This document shows, in pieces, positions 30,545 to 39,980 of a stretch of DNA of 64,000 bases. The number at the start of each line of letters is the position of its first letter. Within the stretch, counting starts at the first letter, position 1. The DNA lies in the NCBI RefSeq assembly GCF_002019695.1, contig NZ_KV917376.1:3066040-3130039 (forward strand), given 5' to 3'. The notes beneath the pieces are model-generated. The model was not told where the DNA came from, ran no database searches, and was given only the letters and a program-made list of their open reading frames with translations. Source of the stretch: Evansella clarkii. GTDB lineage: Bacteria > Bacillota > Bacilli > Bacillales > Salisediminibacteriaceae. Both the position numbers and the translations under genes were made by a program.

Positions 30545-31548
30545 ATCAATGGATGGAACTTGCAAATAAGGTGTTAGCTGGTGGATGTATAACAAATGAT
30601 GAGGCACTTTCAATTTTAGACTGTCCTGATGATGATGTTCTATTACTGATGCATTCATCATTCCAAATCGGAAAGCAGTACTTTGGGAAAAAAGTAAAAC
30701 TAAATATGATCATGAATGCAAAATCAGGCCTGTGTCCTGAGAATTGTGGCTATTGTTCTCAATCCTCGATTTCAAAAGCACCAATCGACACTTATAAAAT
30801 GGTAGATAAAGAGACTCTATTAAATGGAGCAAAGCGTGCGTACGAATTAAATATTGGAACATATTGTATTGTAGCGAGTGGACGTGGTCCTTCAAATAAA
30901 GAAATCGATCATGTAGTTGACGCAGTAAGAGAAATAAAAGATACATATGGAATGAAAATCTGTGCGTGCCTTGGATTATTAAGGCCGGAGCAAGCGGTAC
31001 GATTAAAAGAAGCGGGGGTTGATCGCTATAACCACAACATTAATACCTCGGAACAGCATCATTCGAATATAACGACCTCACATACATACGACGATCGAGT
31101 AAGCACAGTTGAAATGGCAAAAAGTTCTGGAATGTCTCCTTGCTCTGGTGTCATCGTAGGAATGAAAGAATCCAGACAGGATGTTGTAAATATGGCCAAT
31201 AATTTAAAAGCGTTAGATGCAGATTCGATTCCTGTTAACTTTTTGCATGCCATTGATGGTACACCGCTAGAAGGAGTAAAGGAATTAAATCCATTGTATT
31301 GCTTAAAAGTATTAGCACTTTTCCGCTTTATTAACCCAACAAAAGAAATTCGCATTTCCGGTGGTAGAGAAGTTAATCTTCGATCATTGCAGCCTCTTGG
31401 ACTTTATGCAGCAAACTCAATTTTTGTTGGGGACTACTTAACGACTGCAGGTCAAGAAGACAGTGAAGACCATAAGATGCTCCTGGACTTAGGGTTTGAG
31501 GTGGAGAGTGTGGAAGAAATGAAAGAAAATCTTGCTGCAGGTAAATGA
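30541..31548 (+). CDS. bioB: Biotin synthase (radical SAM)
   Basis: A 335-residue radical SAM enzyme that inserts sulfur into dethiobiotin. The [4Fe-4S] motif is CPENCGYCSQS (about residues 62-72). The [2Fe-2S] ligands are represented by later Cys residues (CIVASGRG, CACLGLLRP) and Arg in IRISGGREVN. Starts at ATG 30541, overlapping bioD. Last gene of the tight block; a terminator lies between it and bioI. Confidence 0.96.
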   Translation: MNQWMELANKVLAGGCITNDEALSILDCPDDDVLLLMHSSFQIGKQYFGKKVKLNMIMNAKSGLCPENCGYCSQSSISKAPIDTYKMVDKETLLNGAKRAYELNIGTYCIVASGRGPSNKEIDHVVDAVREIKDTYGMKICACLGLLRPEQAVRLKEAGVDRYNHNINTSEQHHSNITTSHTYDDRVSTVEMAKSSGMSPCSGVIVGMKESRQDVVNMANNLKALDADSIPVNFLHAIDGTPLEGVKELNPLYCLKVLALFRFINPTKEIRISGGREVNLRSLQPLGLYAANSIFVGDYLTTAGQEDSEDHKMLLDLGFEVESVEEMKENLAAGK

Positions 31549-31679
31549 GGAAGGTTTATAAGAGCAGTTACTCTAAAATATACTATTGAGTTAATAACGC
31601 AGAAACTTCATGAATGGGGGAGTTTGAGGTGCTTCGTGAAACAAAATTTCTTTTATCTGGCTTCGTACTTTTCCCCAGT

Positions 31680-31708
31680 AAAAGATGCGTAGAATCAGCG
31701 CATCTTTT
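31680..31708 (+). terminator. Terminator between bioB and bioI
   Basis: AAAAGATGCG/CGCATCTTTT stem with a 9-base loop and a T-rich tail. It should limit transcription into bioI. Confidence 0.85.
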
Positions 31709-31745
31709 CTTTTATTCTGTAACAGTGTAAGTTTAGGAGGTAAAA

Positions 31746-32939
31746 ATGATTAATCAGAGGATTGAAAGATGTGCAAGGGAAATAATAGAAAATCCGTATT
31801 CCTTTTATGAGGAGATTCGTTCCATTGATTTTGTGTACAAAGGTAGTTTCTTTAAATATCCTGGATGGTATGTGACTGGATATGAAGAGGCCTTAGCTGT
31901 TCTTAAAGATCATCGTTTCCAGACTCGCATGCCGCTGCCAGACACCACGAAAAAGTATGAAACGTTAAAAAACATACAAAACGATATGATGCTTTTTAAA
32001 AATCCACCTGATCATGCAAGATTACGAATGTTAGTTAGTCACCAATTTACCCCTGCCAGTATTGAAAAATATCGCCCTTTTATAGAAAAGATAGCAATAG
32101 ATCTGTTTAATAGCATAAAAAGTAAGAAAAAAATTGATGTGATTTCTGATTTTGCTTTTCCATTTGCTAGTCTTGTCATTGCAAAAATAATCGGAATACC
32201 AGATAAGAATAAGCACTTATTCCGCGAATGGGCATTATCTTTAATCCAATCGATCGATTTAACTCGGTCAAGACGATCTATTGTTGAAGGAAACAAAACA
32301 ACATTGGAGATGCTGTCATTCTTTAAAGATATGATTGAAAAAAGGAAACAATCTCCTCAGGACGATTTAATTAGCGAGTTATTAAAGAAACAAAAAGACG
32401 GAGAACTATCAGAAGAAGAACTTCTGGCTACAATAGTGTTACTTGTGATTGCTGGTCATGAAACAACCGTTAACTTAATAGGCAATTCGCTTTATTGTTT
32501 TTTAACAAACCGTGATGAATACAATAAGTTAAAAGAGAATCCATCCCTAATTAAACCTGCAATAGAGGAATGCTTGCGATATGAAAGTCCAACTCAAATG
32601 ATTGCCAGAGAAGCATCAGAGGATATTGAACTCAATAATGTACGGATTAAAAAAAGTGATCAAGTCTATGTTCTTATTGGAGCAGCAAATCGGGATCCTA
32701 AACAGTTCCAGAACGCAGATGTATTTGATATTACAAGAAACCCAAATCCTCACCTTGCATTTGGATCAGGTATCCATTTTTGCTTAGGATCTGCTCTGGC
32801 AAGGTTAGAAGCTCAAATTGCGATACAGACGCTCTGTCAAAACACAGCATGTATCTACGCAGGAACGGCAGAGGTTAAATGGAGAGAGCTTGTTGGTTTT
32901 AGAGCAATGAAAGAAATGTATGTAAGCTTCGATGTTTAA
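31746..32939 (+). CDS. bioI: Cytochrome P450 for pimeloyl chain formation (BioI-like)
   Basis: A 397-residue soluble bacterial P450. The I-helix motif is AGHETT (about residues 238-243), ExxR is ECLRYESP, and the haem loop is FGSGIHFCLGSALAR (Cys ligand). In Bacillus BioI cleaves acyl-ACP to pimeloyl-ACP. The position directly after bioB is the reason for this name. Start ATG 31746 follows TTAGGAGG. A terminator upstream makes it a separately tuned member of the cluster. Confidence 0.88.
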   Translation: MINQRIERCAREIIENPYSFYEEIRSIDFVYKGSFFKYPGWYVTGYEEALAVLKDHRFQTRMPLPDTTKKYETLKNIQNDMMLFKNPPDHARLRMLVSHQFTPASIEKYRPFIEKIAIDLFNSIKSKKKIDVISDFAFPFASLVIAKIIGIPDKNKHLFREWALSLIQSIDLTRSRRSIVEGNKTTLEMLSFFKDMIEKRKQSPQDDLISELLKKQKDGELSEEELLATIVLLVIAGHETTVNLIGNSLYCFLTNRDEYNKLKENPSLIKPAIEECLRYESPTQMIAREASEDIELNNVRIKKSDQVYVLIGAANRDPKQFQNADVFDITRNPNPHLAFGSGIHFCLGSALARLEAQIAIQTLCQNTACIYAGTAEVKWRELVGFRAMKEMYVSFDV

Positions 32940-33073
32940 GAACTTGCACATTCTGATACTTTTGCTCGTTTTATCCAGAAATATACCATTAAACAAAGAT
33001 GTTGCTTAAAGCAAGGGGAGCGTTAGTATAAGAAGGTAAAAAAAGAAAAACATTGAAAAAGCCCGGGTTAATT

Positions 33074-33211
33074 GAGTTTCTAACAAAGCATAAAGAAATA
33101 TACTTAGGAAGTTCGTTTAATACAATGGACACTTATAGTCATGTCATTCCTTCATTACAGGACGGAGCTTCAGAAGTCTTTGATTCGGTTTTAATAAAAC
33201 TTAAAATATAA
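33074..33211 (+). pseudogene. C-terminal remnant of a tyrosine recombinase
   Basis: Plus-strand codons ending at TAA 33211 read KEIYLGSSFNTMDTYSHV then IPSLQDGASEVFDSVL, the typical end of Bacillus phage integrases with the catalytic Tyr in DTYSHV. Nothing upstream supplies the rest. It sits 110 bases from the left tRNA-Sec repeat and outside the island, so it is probably left from an earlier integration at the same tRNA. Confidence 0.75.
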
Positions 33212-33320
33212 CGAAGGGAAACTTTTCGGCAACTTTTGTGCAAGTTGATCAAAAAAAAACTGAAAATACATGAAGAAAAATGGGGAGGTGCAAACTTCAG
33301 AAACTCTTGATTTATAAGGG

Positions 33321-33385
33321 TTGGCGGGACCGTGTGGGAATCGAACCCACCGGAGACGTCACGCGCCTCCCAGAAGGTTTTGAAG
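33321..33385 (-). repeat. Left attachment repeat: 3' two-thirds of tRNA-Sec
   Basis: These 65 bases are identical to 49607-49671 and cover tRNA-Sec from the anticodon loop to the CCA end (variable arm, T arm, 3' acceptor strand). The homology stops inside the anticodon stem, so this copy cannot be a tRNA. It marks the far end (att site) of the island. Confidence 0.92.
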
Positions 33386-33544
33386 TGCTAGGGAGGTTGT
33401 GTTTCCTAGTATCTTATAGTGCTCTAACGTGCTCTACATTAGGGTTTTGATGATAGCTGATACTTCGTTGTACCGTAAATTTTTTGAAATTGGGCACCAA
33501 ACTCGGCACCGTTATAGGTAGACCAAAAGTAAAATAGAGGATAA

Positions 33545-33572
33545 TCCGCTCCTTAAAAGGGGCGGATTTTTT
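33545..33572 (+). terminator. Terminator just before the group II intron fragment
   Basis: AATCCGCTCC/GGGGCGGATT with seven Ts directly before the intron 5' end. Class C group II introns insert right after such terminators. Confidence 0.7.
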
Positions 33573-33573
33573 T

Positions 33574-34013
33574 GTGCCGGTATGTCTGGCAGCAAGGTGG
33601 ACAGGCTTGGCAATGGGAACCGTTAGCGAATGGCAAGGGTGCCCGGGGCGACTCTGAAGGAAGCCGGACGCAAACACACGCGGTAACTAACAGAAACGGG
33701 ATACGAGGTTGAAGAGGAAAGTATGAATTTGCAACACAAATGAAACCCTGCCTTGCCCGAACTTCCCCCAGTAAATCCCGTACAGACGTGTGGAAAGCGG
33801 TCAGACTTACCTTGGATGTCTTATCAGGGTCTCTAAGAAAGAGAAATTCGTTACAGGGACAACGAAACGAGGTCAGTGGTGTCATTGTGAATGATAAGAA
33901 GTCAGCCGAGACCATAGGAGGCACTTCGTAACGAAGGACTGAACAATAAAAAGCTTTAACAAACTTGGAGGTGAGAATGTCTAGACCACAGACAACATCA
34001 CAAGTTTTATGAT
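33574..34013 (+). mobile_element. Group II intron fragment (class C type), 5' ribozyme part
   Basis: From GTGCCG (33574) the sequence carries blocks typical of Bacillus class C introns: GTTAGCGAATGGCAAGGGTG, CGACTCTGAAGGAAGC, GAAGTCAGCCGAGACCATAG, and CGAAGGACTGAACAATA. Then a short start of the maturase (ATG 33978, MSRPQTTSQVL) ends at a stop after 11 codons. The reverse transcriptase and domains V and VI are missing. Confidence 0.75.
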
Positions 34014-34164
34014 TGGGACCAAAAAACTAGGCACTTGTAAATAATTTTAATTACCAATAAACAAGCAACAGAGGTTAAAAGTAAGGCTTTGTGATTAAAT
34101 AAAAAATTATATTAACAGCTAATATGGAATATAGTGGAATCTAATGACAAGGGGGGAATATATA

Positions 34165-35340
34165 TTCAAAAAAAATAAAAGAAGTAATCGACCACTGGCT
34201 GCTCGATGGCCTTTCCCTTGAACAAAAGCAGCTTATTACTCCCTGTCCAGGCCGAACGGGTATGGTAAGAAAAAACGTTAAAAAATCGGCTAAATGGCTG
34301 AGGGACAAAACTGAGGGGCGAAGTATAATCGATGCATGAAAACGACTAACTCAACCCCAAAGAATATAACTGAACAACTGATAAAAAACGTGTTTCTTCC
34401 CTTGAAAAGCAAAATGAGGAGCTGGCGGCGGCCCTTGATACGAGGAACAATTCAGCATTATTAAGCAGCTCCAATTTGGGACTTCAAGTGAAAAAATACC
34501 AGAAGGCCAGCTCTAACTACCATTTTTCAACGAGGTAGGAGTTTGCCAAAAATCCAGAAGAGGCAGAGCTGTCCTATGAATACTGCAATGGAGTACTTCA
34601 TGTAATGAAAAAAGATATTCGCCGGGAACTCAAGGTGTATTTCTTCGGAAGTGAAAGCGGTCAAAGATCGCCGGTTGGTATATGCCTGCCGTTAATGCGA
34701 ACGACACGGAACGGAACGTTATTAAATAGGTGCTAGTTCCTGCAACTGATTCTCCAAAAATATGGATTTTCCTTCTGTAGTTGAACACATCCTGACGTAG
34801 AAGTTTGTCCAAGGGCTACCTCTCTACGGCAGGAGGCTGAATGGAAACGATTCGGTGTTTCTGTTTCCATGCAACGAAGTCGAAATGGATGATCTATATG
34901 GCAAAGGCCTATATAGAACCTTTATATTACCGGATGCACTATTTCCAACTTCAAGAAGAAGTACTTCACACCGTTGAAACAACGGTTTAAGTCTTCAAAG
35001 AAAAGGGCGGTCTGCCGCGACACCTTCTTATATGTAGCTGTATCGCCCAACCAGGGAAACAGGTCCGGTGATCATGCTCCTCGACTATCAGACTACGTGA
35101 GCAATTAAAAATCCCGCCCGGTTCCTTGGCAATTTTCCAGAATACCTTCATATGGATGGCTATGCCGGATATCTTAAACTCCAGGCAACGCTTGTCGGCT
35201 GCTAGGCCCATGTGAGACGGAAATTCCCTAAAGTATGGCAAGTGATGACATGTACCAATATTGAATTCATCATACCTCGGAATGACTGTAAAATAAACCT
35301 TGCTAATACCAAGATAAGCCTGTTTAAAGGTAAGCGTCAA
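34165..35340 (+). pseudogene. Decayed IS66-family transposase region
   Basis: Scattered frames give IS66 TnpC pieces in order: an N-terminal LEKQNEELAAAL and IIKQLQFGTSSEKIPEGQL (near 34400-34510), DIRRELKV and KAVKDRRLVYACR (34610-34690), FVQGLPLYRQEAEWKRFGVSVSMQ (34800-34880, interrupted), and NPARFLGNFPEYLHMDGYAGYL (35105-35175). Many frameshifts and stops; not functional. A TnpB-like bit may start near 34170. Confidence 0.7.
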
Positions 35341-35590
35341 ACCGATGGATTACAGTGAATTCTTAGCTTTGTAAGATAGAAGGGATACTTCTCCGTAGAT
35401 AGTTATTAGTCGTTGTGCAAGATAAGTTTAGAAACACTTTTCTTAAGAGATACCTTCTGTCTTTTAACCAAGTTGGATTTAAAATTGAGAATTTGGTTTA
35501 ACTCAATACGTTTCTGGTGGTATAAAATATATGTTTTGAAACATTTGTGACATCAGATAGAGAAAAAACTAAATCTTGTTAGAAAAAGCC

Positions 35591-35640
35591 AAAGCCTGGA
35601 AACCATAGGAAACATGGGCTACAGGCTTTTTGATAGATGG
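35591..35640 (-). terminator. Terminator after leuS2
   Basis: AAAGCCTG (35591-35598) and CAGGCTTT (35632-35639) form an interrupted long hairpin downstream of the minus-strand leuS2, with A/T runs on both sides. Confidence 0.65.
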
Positions 35641-35706
35641 GGTGACACGTTGGTGTTGATATGCCGTTACTACCATTGTGAAAAATTTTATTATACCAAT
35701 GTTTAA

Positions 35707-38115
35707 TTAGGATAGAACAATATTCACCAATTTGTTTGGTATAACTACAATTTTATGAATTCTCTTCCCTTGGATCCATTGTTTGATAATCCTATCTTCT
35801 AAAGCAATTTTCTTTATTAAATCTTCAGAAAGATTATTTGCAACATATATTTTAGAACGGTTTCTTCCCATAACTTGTAAAACAATCTCCACTTGTTCCT
35901 CAACTATTTTTGCTTCATCATAATCTGGCCATGGCTCATATGCAATTGTTTTCTTGTTTCCTAATATTGACCAGATCTCTTCCGCTATATGAGGAACTAT
36001 AGGTGAAATTATTTTTATTAGACCTTTAGCATATTCAAAAGGAACAATCTTATTCTTATAACATTCATTAACAAATACCATCAATTGGGAAATAGCTGTA
36101 TTAAATCTAAGGTTTTCAAAATCGCCGGTAACCTTTTTTACCGTCTCATGGTAGGCTTTTTCTAAAGCTTCGTTAGTTTCATCCTTAATCTTAGTAGATA
36201 ATTGATAATCCTTTACATATAATCTCCATAAACGTTCTAGGAACCGACGAGCACCATCTAAACCATTTGTGCTCCAAGTAACAGATGATTCTAGCGGACC
36301 CATAAACATTTCATACAGACGCAGTGTATCTGCACCATATTTTTCAACAACTTCATCAGGGTTTACTACATTTCCTTTAGATTTACTCATTTTTTCATTA
36401 CCTTCACCAAGGATCATACCTTGATTAAAAACCTTCGAAAATGGTTCATTTGTAGGGACTACACCTATATCATATAAAAATTTATGCCAAAACCGGGCAT
36501 ATAACAAGTGAAGAACTGCATGTTCCGAACCTCCTATATATAAGTCAACCGGTAACCATTTCTTTAATTTTTCAGGGTTTGCGATCATTTCCTCATTATT
36601 TGGATCAACGTAACGAAGGTAGTACCATGAGCTTCCAGCCCATTGTGGCATCGTATTTGTTTCTCGCCGTCCCCTTAGTCCCTTCTCTAAATCAATAACG
36701 TTAATCCAATCGCTATTCGCCAGTGGAGATTCACCCGTTCCACTTGGTTTAATTTCATCCATTGCTGGTAACTCTAAAGGGAGTTCCTCAAACGGTACGG
36801 TTGTCATACTACCATCTTCCCAATGAATAATTGGTATTGGTTCTCCCCAATAACGTTGTCTAGAAAATAACCAATCACGAAGACGGTAAGTAATTTTTTT
36901 CTTGCCAAGTCCAGATGCTTCTAGCCACTTAATCATCTTGGCAATAGCTTCATCTTTATTTAATCCATTCAGAAAGTTAGAATTAACATGTTCACCATCG
37001 CCTAGGTATGCTTCCTTTGAAATATTGCCACCAGCAACAACTTCTTTAATATGAAGGTTATATTTTTTTGCGAATTCATAGTCTCGTTGATCATGTGCTG
37101 GTACTGCCATTATTGCTCCTGTTCCATACCCCATTAAAACATAGTCAGCAACCCAGATAGGTAATTTTTGGTTATTTACTGGATTAATTGCGTATGAGCC
37201 AGTAAAAACTCCTTTTTTATCTTTTGCTAAATTTATTCTATCCAGATCAGATTTAGATTGTATTTCTTGTAAATAACAGCTAACTTGTTTTTTTTGTTCT
37301 TTAGTAAGGATCTTTTTAACTAAAGAGTGTTCAGGAGACAATGCAACATAAGAAACACCAAATAACGTATCTGGCCTAGTTGTAAATATTTTCAATTTAT
37401 CATTAAACCCATTAATTTTGAATGTTATTTCAACACCTTCTGATCGTCCAATCCAATTGCGTTGCATATCTTTCAGGCCTTCTGGCCAATCCAGATTTTC
37501 TAAATCTTCCAATAAACGATCTGCATATGATGTAATCTTTAACATCCATTGCCTCATTGGTTTACGTATTACTGGATGACCACCACGTTCACTTTTTCCG
37601 TCAATAACTTCTTCATTTGCCAGAACTGTTTTTAATGCAGGACACCAGTTTACCGGTACTTCATCAATGTATGCTAAACCTTTTTCATACATTTTTATAA
37701 AGACCCATTGCGTCCATTTATAGTAAGAGGGATTCATTGTGCTAATTTCACGGTCCCAATCATATGAGAAACCTAAACCTTGTAATTGGCGTTTAAAAGT
37801 AGAAATATTTCTTAAAGTAAATTCAGCAGGATTATTTCCGGTATCAATAGCATATTGTTCAGCTGGTAAACCAAATGAATCCCAACCCATTGGATGGAGC
37901 ACTTCATATCCTTGCATTCTTTTCATCCGTGAAATAATATCCGTAGCTGTATAACTTACCGGATGTCCAACATGTAAACCTGAACCAGAAGGGTACGGAA
38001 ACATATCTAGAGCATAATACTTATCTTTATTAGAGTTTGTATCAGTTTTAAAAGTTTTGTTATCCATCCAATACTTTTGCCATTTTTGCTCAATTTCTAA
38101 ATGATTAAAACTCAT
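35707..38115 (-). CDS. leuS: Second leucyl-tRNA synthetase, likely self-resistance copy
   Basis: An 802-residue class I synthetase of bacterial LeuRS type. HIGH-equivalent HVGH in [16 protein letters not shown]; the CP1 editing domain with [10 protein letters not shown] and AHDQRDYEF (the editing Asp); KMSKS intact in [10 protein letters not shown]; then anticodon-binding and C-terminal domains. All catalytic motifs are present, so it should charge tRNA-Leu. It sits on a mobile island back to back with a RiPP operon, not in a housekeeping setting, and has its own promoter and attenuator. Established cases (for example agnB2 with agrocin 84) show that a spare LeuRS can protect a producer from a LeuRS inhibitor. 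That role here is inference. Sequence clearly AT-rich. Confidence 0.93.
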   Translation of the reverse strand: MSFNHLEIEQKWQKYWMDNKTFKTDTNSNKDKYYALDMFPYPSGSGLHVGHPVSYTATDIISRMKRMQGYEVLHPMGWDSFGLPAEQYAIDTGNNPAEFTLRNISTFKRQLQGLGFSYDWDREISTMNPSYYKWTQWVFIKMYEKGLAYIDEVPVNWCPALKTVLANEEVIDGKSERGGHPVIRKPMRQWMLKITSYADRLLEDLENLDWPEGLKDMQRNWIGRSEGVEITFKINGFNDKLKIFTTRPDTLFGVSYVALSPEHSLVKKILTKEQKKQVSCYLQEIQSKSDLDRINLAKDKKGVFTGSYAINPVNNQKLPIWVADYVLMGYGTGAIMAVPAHDQRDYEFAKKYNLHIKEVVAGGNISKEAYLGDGEHVNSNFLNGLNKDEAIAKMIKWLEASGLGKKKITYRLRDWLFSRQRYWGEPIPIIHWEDGSMTTVPFEELPLELPAMDEIKPSGTGESPLANSDWINVIDLEKGLRGRRETNTMPQWAGSSWYYLRYVDPNNEEMIANPEKLKKWLPVDLYIGGSEHAVLHLLYARFWHKFLYDIGVVPTNEPFSKVFNQGMILGEGNEKMSKSKGNVVNPDEVVEKYGADTLRLYEMFMGPLESSVTWSTNGLDGARRFLERLWRLYVKDYQLSTKIKDETNEALEKAYHETVKKVTGDFENLRFNTAISQLMVFVNECYKNKIVPFEYAKGLIKIISPIVPHIAEEIWSILGNKKTIAYEPWPDYDEAKIVEEQVEIVLQVMGRNRSKIYVANNLSEDLIKKIALEDRIIKQWIQGKRIHKIVVIPNKLVNIVLS

Positions 38116-38327
38116 TCTTTATCTCCTTCCAACTATTTATTTTAAAAAAAGCTTCATATCCACTAAGGATGAGAAGCTGAATAATCTAAATGAGATGTTT
38201 AGTTTATTTTAATTATGTCGTACCATATATTACTATTTTTACAGTGAGAATTATAAGGAGAAAGAAGATTTGGAAGAATTAGACTATTATTAATAATGAA
38301 TTATAACATCGTAATGATGAATGTCAA
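38116..38327 (-). promoter_or_regulatory. leuS2 promoter and attenuator leader
   Basis: On the minus strand: -35 TTGACA (38322-38327) and -10 TATAAT (38300-38305), 16 bases apart, then a leader of about 180 bases. The leader ends in a terminator-like hairpin AGCTTC-TCATCC/GGAT-ATGAAGCT with a run of seven Ts (about 38140-38175), 25 bases before the start codon and before GGAAGGAG. A clear T-box core is absent. The hairpin suggests leuS2 is switched on by anti-termination. Confidence 0.65.
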
Positions 38328-38534
38328 GGTGAGGAAGTATTATGAAGTAACTTTTATGCTTATTTTAATAAGTTGGTTTAAAAATAATTAGAGAATAATG
38401 TAGTATCTTGGTGAAATGTTAGGTAATAAATACCAATTTTTATTTAAAAACTTCCATTTATGAGTTATACATGGTATTTTGTAGTCAATTTCAGAAATAT
38501 CTAATTATTATGAATTTAAAAAGGGGTGGGTTTA

Positions 38535-39962
38535 GTGAATACAAAATCAAGAATTCCACTTTCATCAATTGATGCACAAAATATTATTGATGTGGTAATA
38601 AGAAAAGGGGCTTCATTTGCTGAAGTTTTTGCTGAACATAAAAAAACTTATAATGTAGTTGCTGAAAATAACAAAATTAGCCATATTCAACAGGGGGTAG
38701 ATGCGGGTGTGGGAATTAGGGCTATATTTAATAACAGTGTAAGTTATGTATATGCTGAAGATTTTTCTGTAGATTCATTATTAAAGGCTGCAAATTTAGC
38801 TGGATCAATGGGAACAATGAGTGCGATGGGAAAGAAACATCCCAACTCTAATAAAAATAATATTATGAAAAAACAATTTAGTGATTTAATAAATTTAAAG
38901 GAGGTAGTTTTACCTCAAAACATTAAATCTGAAGAAAGAGTTTCGAAAATTTTGGAAATAGTAAATGGCGGACAAGCACTATCAAATTCTATAAGACAAG
39001 TAAGTGTTAAATCTCTTGAAATAGATCAAGAGGTTATGGTAGCAAACAGTGAAGGATTACTTGCAAGAGATCATCGTGTTAAAACTAGAGTAATGGCTCA
39101 GGCATTAGCTGAAAGGCAGGGGGAATTGCAACTTGGTACTGAAACCGTAGGACAAACTAGAGGCTTTGAATTCTTTGAAAAAAATAAGCCGTTTGAAGTT
39201 GGTTATATTGCAGCTGAAAGAGCATTGAGGTTATTGGAGGCTACTAATCCACCATCCGGGACTATGCCTGTTGTTATAGGAAATAATTATGGCGGTGTAC
39301 TTTTTCATGAAGCAGCAGGACATGGGTTAGAGGCAGATGCAATCTTAAATAATGGTTCGGCTTTTTCTGCTAGTCAAGTTAATGAATTAATAGCTAATCC
39401 ATTAATTACTATGATAGATGATGGTACTGTTCAAAATGCATATGGAACAACCAGTATTGATGATGAGGGTAATCCAACGAAAAAAAATGTACTAATAGAA
39501 AATGGAGTGCTTAAACAATTTATGAACGATAATATTAGTTCTAGAAAGAGTGAAGTTAATTTAACTGGAAATGGACGAAGGCAATCGTATCGCTATGTAC
39601 CCATGCCACGTATGACAAATACTTATATAGCTCCTGGTCCTCATTCAACCGAGGAGATAATAAATTCTACAAAATGGGGATTGTATGCAAAAAAACTAGG
39701 TGGGGGTGAAGTAAACATAACTAATGGAGACTTTGTATTTATGGTTAATGAAGCTTATTTAATAGAAAATGGAAAAGTTACATCCCCTGTAAGAGGCGCT
39801 ATTTTACGAGGAAATGGTCCTAGGGCACTTCAAAATATTGATATGGTGGCTGATGATTTGAGGTTTGACTCTTCAAACTGTGGGAAAGAAGGTCAAGTCG
39901 CACATGTAACTTGTGGGTCTCCACACGTACGGATAAATGAATTAGTTGTTGGAGGTTATTAA
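38535..39962 (+). CDS. TldD-like metalloprotease subunit
   Basis: About 475 residues of the PmbA/TldD (U62) family. The zinc-binding HExxxH is present in FHEAAGHGLEAD (about residues 256-267), and the C-terminal half shows GTTSIDDEGNP and LTGNGRRQSYR. TldD/TldE heterodimers degrade unfolded peptides and remove the leader of microcin B17. As first gene of the RiPP operon it probably matures the peptide. The frame opens at GTG 38526, but GTG 38535 follows AAGGGG at the right distance. TTGTAG...TAATTA about 40 bases upstream may be the operon promoter. Confidence 0.9.
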   Translation: MNTKSRIPLSSIDAQNIIDVVIRKGASFAEVFAEHKKTYNVVAENNKISHIQQGVDAGVGIRAIFNNSVSYVYAEDFSVDSLLKAANLAGSMGTMSAMGKKHPNSNKNNIMKKQFSDLINLKEVVLPQNIKSEERVSKILEIVNGGQALSNSIRQVSVKSLEIDQEVMVANSEGLLARDHRVKTRVMAQALAERQGELQLGTETVGQTRGFEFFEKNKPFEVGYIAAERALRLLEATNPPSGTMPVVIGNNYGGVLFHEAAGHGLEADAILNNGSAFSASQVNELIANPLITMIDDGTVQNAYGTTSIDDEGNPTKKNVLIENGVLKQFMNDNISSRKSEVNLTGNGRRQSYRYVPMPRMTNTYIAPGPHSTEEIINSTKWGLYAKKLGGGEVNITNGDFVFMVNEAYLIENGKVTSPVRGAILRGNGPRALQNIDMVADDLRFDSSNCGKEGQVAHVTCGSPHVRINELVVGGY

Positions 39963-39980
39963 AAGAGAGGAGTGGAAAGT

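Noticed and set aside
33414-33931. Open frames in the region 33414-33931
   Set aside because: They run through the att flank and the group II ribozyme part; no start signals or family similarity.
35707-38115. leuS2 as supplier of Leu-tRNA for peptide extension (PEARL type)
   Set aside because: No LanB-like or PEARL ligase is present in the island, so resistance by target duplication is the simpler view; not excluded.
38116-38300. T-box riboswitch for leuS2
   Set aside because: A UGGUACGACA stretch recalls the T-box core but lacks the conserved flanks, and it lies about 50 bases before the terminator instead of overlapping it.
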